12,739 nt of DNA from Fidelibacterota bacterium (GTDB lineage: Bacteria; Fidelibacterota; Fidelibacteria; Fidelibacterales; DSDE01). The stretch covers positions 1-12,739 of the forward strand of contig DSDE01000264.1 in assembly GCA_011049095.1 (NCBI GenBank). The letters are read 5' to 3'. This document shows, piece by piece, positions 6,281-12,739 of this stretch (the stretch's first letter is position 1; each line of letters starts with the position of its first letter). Both the position numbers and the translations under genes were made by a program. The notes under the pieces were generated by a model that saw nothing but the letters and a program-made list of their open reading frames with translations, made no database searches and was not told where the DNA came from.

Positions 6281-8062
6281 TTAGCTATAAAGCGTCTCAA
6301 TAATATCTTTGTATTTTTCATTTACCACTTTGCGCTTAACCTTTAAGCTGGGTGTAAGTTCCCCGGAGTCTATGCTAAATGGTTCTTTCAGGAGAGCAAA
6401 TGTTTTTACTTTCTCATAATTGCCCAAATCAATGCTCAAGCGGGCAATGCGCTGTTTGTAGAAAGCAATCACTTCAGGAATTTTCACTAAATCGGCAAAG
6501 CTTTTCCATTGCAGACGCTCTGTTGCGGCCCATTCTTCGAGAGCCGGGAAATTTGGTACGATAAGGGCTGATATGTATTTTCTGCTTTCCCCAATAGCAA
6601 CTGCCTGCTCGATGAAATGGTCTTGTCCTAAAATCATTTCAATGCGTTGTGGAGCAATATTTTTTCCTCCAGACGTAATGATCAGGTCTTTGATGCGGTC
6701 TGTGATGTGCAGAAAGCCTTCATCGTCAATGAATCCCACATCACCGGTATGCAGCCAGCCATCACGCAGCGTTTCGGTGGTGGCGGCCTCATTTTTATAG
6801 TATCCCTTCATAATGTTGGGACCTCTAGCGAGAATCTCACCGCTGTCATCAATTTTCACCTCACATTCAATGCCAGGGCGGCCGACACTGCCAAATTTAA
6901 AAGCAGTCGGTGTGTTGGCAGTGATAAGGGGGGATGATTCTGTCAATCCATAACCTTGACAGATGAGAAGACCGGAAGCCAGAAAGAATGATTCGATTTC
7001 GCGATTAAGTGCAGCGCCGCCGGCAGAAAGAAAGTTTTTAGGGCCGCCCAGGACATCCCGCACTTTATGAAGGGCCAGTCGGTCAGCAAGGACATAAAGA
7101 GATTTCAACACAGGGCTCGTCCACTTTTTATGAAATTTCCTGCTATGATAATTGGTGCCGGTTTTGACTGCCCAATAAAAAATGCGGCGGCGAATAGCGC
7201 TGGATTGCTCAATTTTTTCCATAACGGCGCCATAAATTTTCTCATAGAGGCGGGGCACGCTCACCATAATTGTTGGCCGGGCATCCTGCAGATAAGCTAA
7301 TACCTCCTTGGGGTCTGATACATACCAGTTGGCGGCGCCTCGGGCTAAAACAAAATAGCTCCAGCTTCGTTCATAAACATGGCTTAGTGGCAGAAAGCAG
7401 AGGCTTCGGTCCTTTGGGCTTACTTTAAAATCTTTTTCTACAGCCCTGATTTGATGATCAAAATTCCCATGTGTCAGCATAACCCCTTTGGGCTCTCCGG
7501 TGGTGCCGGAAGTATAGATGATGCTGGCTACAGTTTCGGGATTCATCGCTTCATAGCGGCGCTCAAGCTCTTGACGCTCGTCGTCCTTGATGGCTGTCAG
7601 TAAGTCGTGTAGGCAATATACACCTTTTGTTTCATCTGCCAGCTCTTTTTCAAAAGCGATGATTTTTTCCAGCCCGGGACAATTCTTCTTTGCTGCCAGG
7701 GCTGCATCCAGGCGGTTTTTGTCATCAACAAAAAGGACGCGGATTTGTGAATCGTTTACAATCCAGGCCAATTGTACCGTTGAATTGGTGGCATAAACAG
7801 GAACGGTTACAGCGCCGGCGCTATAGATTCCATAATCTGCAATTGCCCACCAGGGTGAGTTTTGGCTGTAGATTCCTATATTTTCATCTCTCTTTACACC
7901 CAGGCGAAGCAATGCCGCGCCAAGCCGCTCGGTTTTTAATAGCAGTTCGTCAAAGCGGATTCCCTGCCAGCCATCAGCAGTTTTATACATCATGGCCGTG
8001 AGGGAGCTAAACTGGCTGGCGCCCTTGCGAACGATTTCTGTTAAATTCTTATATTTATTCAT
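6281..8062 (-). CDS. Long-chain acyl-CoA synthetase, AMP-forming (COG1022 type)
   Basis: This cytoplasmic enzyme activates a fatty acid with ATP to the acyl-adenylate and then to acyl-CoA. The 593 residues carry the full set of adenylate-forming signatures: the phosphate loop YTSGTTGEPKG at 183-193, QGYGLTES at 369-376, HTGD at 438-441, and the hinge and catalytic loop region 'DRIKDLIITSGGKNIAPQ' at 455-472. 'FLPLSHVYER' at 223-232 is typical of the long eukaryotic-like FAA/COG1022 branch rather than E. coli FadD. Length is normal for that branch. The ATG at 8062 follows GGAGGTG at good spacing. A 157-base gap separates it from tatC, so it probably opens its own transcript, which runs into the adaptor and permease genes. 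Chain-length preference cannot be judged. Linkage to an exporter suggests, without proving, a lipid-related substrate or an envelope-maintenance role. Confidence 0.93.
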   Translation of the reverse strand: MNKYKNLTEIVRKGASQFSSLTAMMYKTADGWQGIRFDELLLKTERLGAALLRLGVKRDENIGIYSQNSPWWAIADYGIYSAGAVTVPVYATNSTVQLAWIVNDSQIRVLFVDDKNRLDAALAAKKNCPGLEKIIAFEKELADETKGVYCLHDLLTAIKDDERQELERRYEAMNPETVASIIYTSGTTGEPKGVMLTHGNFDHQIRAVEKDFKVSPKDRSLCFLPLSHVYERSWSYFVLARGAANWYVSDPKEVLAYLQDARPTIMVSVPRLYEKIYGAVMEKIEQSSAIRRRIFYWAVKTGTNYHSRKFHKKWTSPVLKSLYVLADRLALHKVRDVLGGPKNFLSAGGAALNREIESFFLASGLLICQGYGLTESSPLITANTPTAFKFGSVGRPGIECEVKIDDSGEILARGPNIMKGYYKNEAATTETLRDGWLHTGDVGFIDDEGFLHITDRIKDLIITSGGKNIAPQRIEMILGQDHFIEQAVAIGESRKYISALIVPNFPALEEWAATERLQWKSFADLVKIPEVIAFYKQRIARLSIDLGNYEKVKTFALLKEPFSIDSGELTPSLKVKRKVVNEKYKDIIETLYS

Positions 8063-8219
8063 TCAAACACCTCCGTTAATTCGAATTTACAAAGCCTAAG
8101 TAAAATATTTAGCTGTTTTTTCGATATTAGCATAAAAATGATTCAGGAAAAGACAACAAAAGCGCTGTGAAAAGCGGCATATTAATTATGTTACCATAAA
8201 AAATCATATTTTTGTTTTT

Positions 8220-8957
8220 TTATTTAGGCTCGGCCCATTTACTAATCCAGACGCTGAGCTCATAAAGCATTATGACGGGAAGGGCCATCATAATCTGGCT
8301 GAATGGGTCTGGCGGCGTAAAAAAAGCGGCAATAATAAAGATTGCTACGACAGCATAGCGTTGAATTCTGCGCATCAGTTGATATGTCAATAGCCGGAAA
8401 CGTGTCAATATGAAGCTTAGCACCGGCAGCTCGAAAATCGTGCCCATACCCAGCATCAGCACTACAACAAAATTGATGTACTGGTCCAGGGCCACATTGG
8501 GAACGATATCTTCGGGAAAATTGATTCCCAGGAGAAATTCCAGGGCAATGGGCAGTACCAAATAGTAAGCAAATGCAGTTCCCAGCAAAAAATTGAGAAA
8601 GGTGACCAAGATGACCGGTATGGCATATTTTCGCTCCTGAGGCTTCAGCCCGGGCCCGATAAACTGCCAAAGCTGCCAGACCCAGACGGGAATCGCCAAA
8701 ATGAACCCAACAGCAATTGAGACCATAATCTGGATAACAAACATTCCCTGAACTTTGAGCACCTGCAGCTTCAATGGTTCAGTTAAGGAAATTGCCGGCT
8801 CAATGAGAAAGCGAATCACCGGATTAATGAAAAAAAAGGCGGCAATTGCCAGGATAAAGATCGCCAGAATTGCTTTTACCAGCCGCCATCGCAGCTCTTC
8901 TAAATGGTCAAGAAAGGCCATTGTCAGCGGTATTTCCAGTTTGTCCTCTTGTGTCAT
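8220..8957 (-). CDS. tatC: Sec-independent protein translocase subunit TatC
   Basis: TatC is the multi-pass membrane receptor of the twin-arginine pathway. It binds RR signal peptides and, with TatA/B, moves folded proteins across the inner membrane. The 245 residues (E. coli has 258) show the N-terminal 'AFLDHLEELRWRL' motif at 14-26 and six hydrophobic segments. They also show the conserved 'FELPVL' near 175-180 with its Glu, and the C-terminal 'FFTPPDPFSQIMMALPVIMLYE' signature. The ATG at 8957 has GAGAAG upstream. An alternative ATG at residue 13 has no ribosome site. No tatA or tatB gene is in the window, so those must be elsewhere. It lies 24 bases downstream of the acyltransferase gene and is probably transcribed with it. 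Confidence 0.95.
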   Translation of the reverse strand: MTQEDKLEIPLTMAFLDHLEELRWRLVKAILAIFILAIAAFFFINPVIRFLIEPAISLTEPLKLQVLKVQGMFVIQIMVSIAVGFILAIPVWVWQLWQFIGPGLKPQERKYAIPVILVTFLNFLLGTAFAYYLVLPIALEFLLGINFPEDIVPNVALDQYINFVVVLMLGMGTIFELPVLSFILTRFRLLTYQLMRRIQRYAVVAIFIIAAFFTPPDPFSQIMMALPVIMLYELSVWISKWAEPK

Positions 8958-8981
8958 ATTGCTTCTCTTTCTTATATTTGA

Positions 8982-10151
8982 TTATAAATGGAGACGTAGT
9001 TTTTTTCTGCTAAGACGTCGTGTAATTTCTAAAACCAAGGCAGAAAAAAGAAATGAGCGTATGATACCCAATGCACCATTATTCCAGAACGAAAAGTACC
9101 AAGAGCTGCCCATCGCATAAAGGACGCCGGGCAGGAGATATGCCAGCAAGGGATTCATCCCGGCAGGCTGCAGCCAGTTTGCCCAGCTTTTCCAGCCTTT
9201 CAGGTCAAGAATGATATAGAGTCCCGTAAAAATCAAAACGGACCAGCCAGCCGAATAGAGTGTCCAAGCTGGGGTAGCCAGATTTTTATTTATACCCCAG
9301 GGCTCATTGAGAAGATAGCCTGCCGCAAAAAAGAGAGCTGCAAAAGCGCCAAGCCATTTGAGCCGCTCTTTTGGAGAAAGCTCTCCTCTGCTGCGATGAA
9401 ATAACAGACCAGTCATCAGGCCCGCCAGCGTAAGGGCTGAATGTGAACCCAAATGGCCGCCAATCCACAGAAAATCATTGGTGATGAGCTGAGCATTTTT
9501 GTCAGCGCCATACAGGAGAATCAGCAGAAAAAAAGCGGAGCTGAGAAAGCATCCATTGGCGCCGCCAATGATCCAAATGAGCGCTACTATCAGATATGCC
9601 CAACCGATTAAGCCTAAAATTCCCCACCAGCTTGTCTTCAGCCAGCCTAGCTCCGCTCCGCCGCGATAAAAGATAAACATCAGCAGAAGGAGTACACCGG
9701 CAGCGTATTTTAAATAAATCCAAAATTTTTTGGGAAGCCGCTTTGTCTCCATCCAGAAGAAGATGACAGAGAGATAAAAAACAAATTCCCAGATTCCTTT
9801 GCTGATTCCCAGAAATTGGGGATTATAGCGGCCCATATTAAGCATCATCACGCCGATAAATATCAGGCTCAGGGTTCGGGTCAGGATATGTTTTAAGAGC
9901 AGATAGATTGAGTCGCCCTTGATGCGGCGGGCATCTATCGCATAGGGGAGACTCATTCCCACAATAAATAAAAATGTAGGAAAAACCAGGTCCACAAAGG
10001 TCATCCCGTTGTCGCCGGCGTAGTGTTTCATCCAGCCAGGTATTGCTTTGACAGATGCCAGGTCATTCACGAAGATCATAGTCAGGATGCTAAGACCCCG
10101 AAAAATATCAATAGCCAGAATTCGCTCATTGTTCAGAACTTGGTCGCTCAT
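8982..10151 (-). CDS. DUF5009 / HGSNAT-like membrane acyltransferase
   Basis: This 389-residue polytopic membrane protein has about ten to eleven hydrophobic helices. 'ERILAIDIFRGLSILTMIFVND' at 9-30 and 'MTFVDLVFPTFLFIVGMSLPYAI' at about 50-72 match the family of heparan-alpha-glucosaminide N-acetyltransferase and bacterial DUF5009/NagX proteins. That family passes acetyl groups from cytosolic acetyl-CoA to an amino sugar across the membrane. His43, in the short loop before the second helix, sits close to where the catalytic His of the human enzyme lies; this alignment is by eye. The C-terminal 'WLQPAGMNPLLAYLLPGVLY' is also family-typical. AAGGAG precedes the ATG at 10151 and overlaps the end of the upstream hydrolase gene, so the two are translated from one message. 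The substrate is not known. Confidence 0.83.
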   Translation of the reverse strand: MSDQVLNNERILAIDIFRGLSILTMIFVNDLASVKAIPGWMKHYAGDNGMTFVDLVFPTFLFIVGMSLPYAIDARRIKGDSIYLLLKHILTRTLSLIFIGVMMLNMGRYNPQFLGISKGIWEFVFYLSVIFFWMETKRLPKKFWIYLKYAAGVLLLLMFIFYRGGAELGWLKTSWWGILGLIGWAYLIVALIWIIGGANGCFLSSAFFLLILLYGADKNAQLITNDFLWIGGHLGSHSALTLAGLMTGLLFHRSRGELSPKERLKWLGAFAALFFAAGYLLNEPWGINKNLATPAWTLYSAGWSVLIFTGLYIILDLKGWKSWANWLQPAGMNPLLAYLLPGVLYAMGSSWYFSFWNNGALGIIRSFLFSALVLEITRRLSRKKLRLHL

Positions 10152-10160
10152 TTCTGCTCC

Positions 10161-10862
10161 TTAAAATGGTCGGCCCATAGAGTCGCACAGTTCTATAAAA
10201 TTTTTAAAAATCAGTTTTCGATGCTCTAAATCATTTATCCGCTCAGGGTGCCATTGCAAAGATAAAACCCACTGGCCGCTATTGTTTTCCATTGCTTCAA
10301 TCACCTGATCATCGGCTGTTGCGGTGATTCTAAATCCTTCAGGTATTGAACCAGGATCAATAGCCTGATGATGGCTGCTGTTGACAATGATTTTTTCTTT
10401 CTGAAAAAAATTATAAATGATAGACTCTGGGCTGATATTGACGGAATGATAATTTTCATCGGTATGAATAATTTCCGTTTCCAGATGCTGTATGAGTTTG
10501 CCGCCGGAGACGATTTGTAATAGCTGATGGCCAGCGCAGATCGCCAGAATTGGCTTGGAGCTTTGGAGGGCGATTTGCATCAGCAAAAGATCGTTATCCA
10601 CGCGGCGTTTATGGGCTGTAATGACGGAAGAATGGGGTGATTCTCCATAAAGATGTGGCGGATAGTCATCTCCGCCACTGAAAAGAAAAGCATCGGCCAA
10701 TTTGCTATATTCCCGCAGCAGGGCTTCATTGGCATTGGCAGGCGCCAGAATGGGCAATCCGCCATTTTCTATGACCGACTCGAAATATCGCTCGGGGATC
10801 TCGTAGTAATTATGTTTGCCAGGTCTGAAATGGCTGTTAATGAGAATAATAGGTCTGCCCAT
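10161..10862 (-). CDS. Gamma-glutamyl-gamma-aminobutyrate hydrolase-like protein (peptidase C26)
   Basis: This 233-residue cytoplasmic hydrolase has the class-I glutamine amidotransferase fold. The family splits gamma-glutamyl amide bonds; PuuD, for instance, acts on gamma-glutamyl-GABA. The probable triad is Cys109 in 'PILAICAGHQLLQI', His205 and Glu207 in 'QWHPE'. The oxyanion-side motif 'FLFSGGDDYPPHLYGE' (60-74) is the usual 'GGxDxxPxxYGE' of C26. The nucleophile elbow reads A-I-C-A-G where most relatives have G-I-C-R-G, a mild deviation that may shift substrate. The ATG at 10862 follows AAGGA. It is the first gene of a probable operon with the acyltransferase (9 bases apart) and tatC. 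No polyamine-degradation partners are nearby, so a PuuD role is not supported. Peptide or cell-wall amide cleavage is an alternative. Confidence 0.87.
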   Translation of the reverse strand: MGRPIILINSHFRPGKHNYYEIPERYFESVIENGGLPILAPANANEALLREYSKLADAFLFSGGDDYPPHLYGESPHSSVITAHKRRVDNDLLLMQIALQSSKPILAICAGHQLLQIVSGGKLIQHLETEIIHTDENYHSVNISPESIIYNFFQKEKIIVNSSHHQAIDPGSIPEGFRITATADDQVIEAMENNSGQWVLSLQWHPERINDLEHRKLIFKNFIELCDSMGRPF

Positions 10863-11036
10863 TGTATTTCCTTGATCTTTTTCATTGAAGGGAATTTAAA
10901 ACCCTTTGGTGAAGCCTGCAAATGGAAAGGCATTTGAGTTTTAGATTTGGAAACGAACTTAACTATAGAAATTTTTCCTATCCTTAAAAAATATTTCCCG
11001 CAGAATTGTTTTTCTCACAAGCGCGAATAGATTTTC
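10863..11036. other. Intergenic region upstream of the C26 hydrolase, no gene seen
   Basis: Together with element copy 2 and 104 bases after it, this makes a 663-base gene-free stretch between divergent genes. It is A+T-rich and must hold the promoter of the C26-acyltransferase-tatC operon. On the minus strand a TATAGT hexamer near 10960 looks like a -10 element but has no good partner at -35, so I do not call a promoter. Confidence 0.5.
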
Positions 11037-11046
11037 GGTAAAAGGT
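11037..11046. repeat. Target-site duplication, left flank of element copy 2
   Basis: GGTAAAAGGT is repeated exactly at 11412-11421, directly on the other side of the element. A perfect 10-bp direct repeat at both borders indicates transposition and fixes the element ends. Confidence 0.85.
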
Positions 11047-11411
11047 CAAATCTGTCCAAAATAAAATTTTCCTATTCACAAATCTCATTTTCCAAGTTGA
11101 TTTAATCCTGGCCTTCATGAATTTGGGGTAAAGAAGATTGTGTTTGAAGGCGCCATCTTCCCCGAATTTGTGACAGCCCCGGTCACTGATCTGTCAGTCG
11201 ACGGACGAAGTGCGGTCACTGAGCTGAGTCGAAGTGTTGCTTAATTTGGACCTGTCCGTCCCCTGACGGATCAAGCCAAATTAAGAAGAAAAGGATAGAT
11301 GCAGTAAATGAGATTTTGGGGGGATTAAGCCGAGAATCTTCAAATCTCAGTTTTCAAGACACTGTAAATAAAGTGTTGTAATCAGCTTTCCAGATTATTT
11401 AGGACAGCAGT
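11047..11411 (+). mobile_element. MITE-like non-autonomous element, copy 2 (365 bp)
   Basis: The same family as 1609-2009, in opposite orientation. Ends are CAAATCTGTCCAAAATAAA on the left and, read inward from the right, ACTGCTGTCCTAAATAAT. Exact 10-bp direct repeats flank it. It contains the 46-nt palindrome at 11240-11285, one CACTTCGAC-type unit at 11213-11236, and a hairpin built from GAAGAT (about 11132-11137) and ATCTTC (about 11155-11160). No open frame of credible coding content runs through it, so movement would need a transposase from elsewhere. The perfect duplication indicates a younger insertion than copy 1. It sits between the divergent C26 hydrolase and the 110-residue orphan gene. 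Bases 11422-11525 after it are A+T-rich leader of the orphan gene. Confidence 0.85.
11240..11285. repeat. 46-nt palindrome inside element copy 2
   Basis: Inverted counterpart of 1734-1779: outer arms CTTAATTTGG and CCAAATTAAG are fully conserved, and the inner CTGTC arm has one substitution. Conservation of both outer arms, while the rest of the element differs more, suggests the fold matters for the element. Confidence 0.8.
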
Positions 11412-11421
11412 GGTAAAAGGT
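11412..11421. repeat. Target-site duplication, right flank of element copy 2
   Basis: Exact second copy of GGTAAAAGGT from 11037-11046, immediately after the right end of the element. Confidence 0.85.
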
Positions 11422-11525
11422 TAATTATTCTTTAAGAAATTCTCTGAAACATAATAAATAGCTTGTTTTTTAATCTTTGGAAAAATACTTTTACTCAGAT
11501 GAAAAAAACATGAAAGGAGCCGAAT

Positions 11526-11858
11526 ATGTTCAGATTTGCCATTAGTTCTGGCGGTGATGCAGAGCGATTAACAGTGGTTGAAGCTCAGGGTTATAAGTTG
11601 GATGAGTCAACACGGGAGGCAATGCTGCGGGAATTGGCGCTGCGGAAAAACTATCTGGATGAAGCACAGCTTCCTGATGATCCCGATTATGCAGAGCTGG
11701 AAGATTTTCGGATCTATTCGTGTCCGTTAAAGGCTGCCGACCTGCCGGCTGCTATTAATATATTGAGGAGCAATTTACCCATACGTCCTGATAAAATTTG
11801 GCTGGATAATAAGGAATATGATATCACAGCTATCGAGGAGTATTGGACAGAAGAATAA
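11526..11858 (+). CDS. Hypothetical protein of 110 residues, family not recognised
   Basis: I do not recognise this protein. It is soluble and acidic, with no signal peptide or membrane segment. It opens with a short strand-like 'MFRFAISSGG' and a predicted helix rich in Glu/Arg ('STREAMLRELALRKNYL', about 28-44). An acidic Pro-Asp loop follows ('PDDPDYAELEDF'), and the tail repeats aromatic/acidic pairs ('IWLDNKEYDITAIEEYW'). The single Cys is near position 65. It is probably a real gene: AAAGGAG precedes the ATG at good distance, codon use resembles the neighbours, and a hairpin with a T-run follows. It is the only plus-strand gene in the window and stands alone. The mobile element ends 114 bases before its start, so its promoter lies in or just after the element end. 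Confidence 0.72.
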   Translation: MFRFAISSGGDAERLTVVEAQGYKLDESTREAMLRELALRKNYLDEAQLPDDPDYAELEDFRIYSCPLKAADLPAAINILRSNLPIRPDKIWLDNKEYDITAIEEYWTEE

Positions 11859-11937
11859 AGCCCTTTTGCTATAGATTTGATCAAAAGCCTGTCAAGTATT
11901 ATACCATAGAAATTTGCGCTTATCGGATAAAGTCAGG

Positions 11938-11972
11938 CAATCGATAGCTCCCAATGATTATCGATTGTTTTT
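11938..11972 (+). terminator. Probable Rho-independent terminator of the orphan gene
   Basis: A perfect 9-bp stem, CAATCGATA and TATCGATTG, with a 12-base loop is followed at once by TTTTT on the plus strand. It lies 80 bases after the stop of the 110-residue gene. The stem is A+T-rich, so it may be of modest strength. On the minus strand no T-run follows, so it does not serve the YgjV-like gene. Confidence 0.6.
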
Positions 11973-12004
11973 GAGAAACCCAGTTTTGCCAGATAGGGCC
12001 GATG

Positions 12005-12343
12005 TTATTCAGTCGGATTCTGAATATAGACCCTGCTGTTTTTAAGCAGCTCCTGATTTTGATTGTAATGAAAAAAATAGCGGGCGATATCTTCCTGATA
12101 ATGGTTTAGAAAGCGCTGGATATAGGCATTCTGGAGCGGGTCAGGCAAGGTGAGAATTTCAAAAAACTCCTTCTGGCGATAGATCTCTAAAAGATACCAA
12201 AGATTGGCAGCCACAATAAATGCATTTAGAATAGCAACAGGCCAGGCCTGGATCGCTGCGCCATAGATTGAAAACATTGCGGCCCCTAAAACATTATACC
12301 AGCGCAGCTGCAGAATATCTTTCATCATTAGGCTGATGGCCAC
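12005..12343 (-). CDS. YgjV-like small inner-membrane protein, start uncertain
   Basis: At least 112 residues are seen, with two to three membrane helices. 'SLMMKDILQLRWYNVLGAAMFSIYGAAI' and 'WPVAILNAFIVAANLWYLLEIYR' match the small YgjV-type family, whose function is not established. The coordinates use the GTG at 12343, but this is probably too short. The frame continues upstream, coding 'IEIFAYLALAVVAI', which supplies the rest of the first helix expected in the family, while the GTG has no ribosome site. Up to the MetH stop there is no ATG, GTG or TTG in frame. An ATG at 12381 with AAGGAC nine bases upstream would be ideal but is out of frame by two bases and meets TAG two codons later. 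Either a rare start (ATT at 12370 or ATA at 12376) is used, or a one-base indel damaged the start. It probably shares a transcript with metH. Confidence 0.7.
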   Translation of the reverse strand: MAISLMMKDILQLRWYNVLGAAMFSIYGAAIQAWPVAILNAFIVAANLWYLLEIYRQKEFFEILTLPDPLQNAYIQRFLNHYQEDIARYFFHYNQNQELLKNSRVYIQNPTE

Positions 12344-12400
12344 GACGGCTAAAGCCAGATAAGCAAAAATTTCTATAGCATTCCTTTTGAGTCCTTTTTG

Positions 12401-12739
12401 TCAAATCCAGCGCAGCAGTTCATTAGGTGAGAGTCCTTTGCGGCGGGCATAATCAGAAAGCTGGTCTTCACCAGGTTTTCCGACACTGAAATATCGGCTT
12501 TGCGGATGGCTGAAATACCAGCCGCAGACTGAGGCTGGCGGGAGCATTGCATAAGATTCGGTCAGCGTCATACCGGTGTGTTTCTCTGTTTGGAGAAGGC
12601 GCCATAATGTCTTTTTTTCTGAATGATCAGGACATGCGGGATAACCAGGAGCAGGTCGGATGCCACGATATTTCTCCCGGAGCAGCTCGTCTGGGCTGAG
12701 TTTCTCATCGGGAGCATAAGCCCAAATCTCTTTGCGTAC
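12401..12739 (-). CDS. metH: Cobalamin-dependent methionine synthase, C-terminal activation domain (partial)
   Basis: Only the last 112 residues are in the window; the N-terminal part lies beyond base 12739. They match the MetH activation domain, which binds S-adenosylmethionine and, with reduced flavodoxin, remethylates oxidised cob(II)alamin to restart homocysteine-to-methionine turnover. Key features are 'KYRGIRPAPGYPACPDHSEK' (23-42 of the visible part), which contains the family's AdoMet-binding RPAPGYPAxPDH motif. Also present are 'LTESYAMLPPASVCGWYFSHP' (59-79) and the closing 'DYARRKG' helix. The stop is TGA at 12401-12403. The YgjV-like frame follows at once in the same phase. Confidence 0.95.
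   Translation of the reverse strand, partial: VRKEIWAYAPDEKLSPDELLREKYRGIRPAPGYPACPDHSEKKTLWRLLQTEKHTGMTLTESYAMLPPASVCGWYFSHPQSRYFSVGKPGEDQLSDYARRKGLSPNELLRWI

Noticed and set aside
8063..8219. Promoter and terminator between tatC and the acyl-CoA synthetase
   Set aside because: The stretch is A+T-rich with several TAATAT-like hexamers, but none has a well-spaced -35 partner. No G+C-containing hairpin with a T-run follows tatC on its strand.
1609..11411. The 9-kb block as a composite transposon bounded by the two inverted elements
   Set aside because: Each element copy has its own flanking 10-bp repeats, and the outer flanks (1599-1608 and 11412-11421) do not match each other. The copies therefore inserted separately, and the genes between are ordinary chromosomal ones.
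12005..12739. MetH fused to the YgjV-like protein by UGA readthrough or selenocysteine
   Set aside because: The two frames are in phase across the TGA at 12401, but MetH already ends at its normal C-terminus. The following codons (CAA AAA GGA CTC) overlap a ribosome site, so this is chance phasing.

Overview
This window looks like ordinary chromosome from a Gram-negative (diderm) bacterium of moderate to low G+C. The supporting genes are an outer-membrane TolC-type channel with its periplasmic adaptor, a lipoprotein peptidase, TatC, and a cobalamin-dependent methionine synthase. The gene mix suits the wider FCB or uncultured candidate-phylum world, but no rRNA or marker gene is present to place it, so that is only a guess. 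Nearly every gene is on the minus strand.

Layout, left to right. At 1-1021 is the N-terminal half of a secreted prolyl-oligopeptidase-type lipoprotein, cut by the window edge. It is preceded in its transcription direction by a small zinc-ribbon protein (1164-1526). A 567-base gene-free stretch (1527-2093) holds copy 1 of a short non-autonomous mobile element. Next comes an export block read right to left: AMP-forming long-chain acyl-CoA synthetase (6281-8062), MacA-like adaptor (5004-6266), MacB-like permease (3700-5007) and TolC-like outer-membrane protein (2094-3542). Upstream of this, read in the same direction, are a class-I glutamine-amidotransferase-fold hydrolase (10161-10862), a multi-pass DUF5009/HGSNAT-like acyltransferase (8982-10151) and TatC (8220-8957). 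A second gene-free stretch (10863-11525) holds copy 2 of the element in opposite orientation. The right end carries a plus-strand orphan gene of 110 residues with a terminator, a small YgjV-like membrane protein, and the C-terminal activation domain of MetH.

How the genes fit together: the adaptor, permease and channel should form a tripartite envelope-spanning exporter, with the first two translationally coupled by an ATGA overlap. The permease lacks the fused ATPase domain of E. coli MacB and no ATPase gene lies in the window, so an unlinked ATPase must drive it. The acyl-CoA synthetase stops 14 bases before the adaptor start, which suggests co-transcription and possibly a lipid-related role.

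The most interesting signal is not a gene. Two inverted copies of a roughly 365-400 bp, hairpin-rich, non-coding element lie at 1609-2009 and 11047-11411. They have related terminal inverted repeats and 10-bp target-site duplications, one perfect and one decayed. This makes them a MITE-like family, and the same element end faces the start codon of a small gene in both cases.
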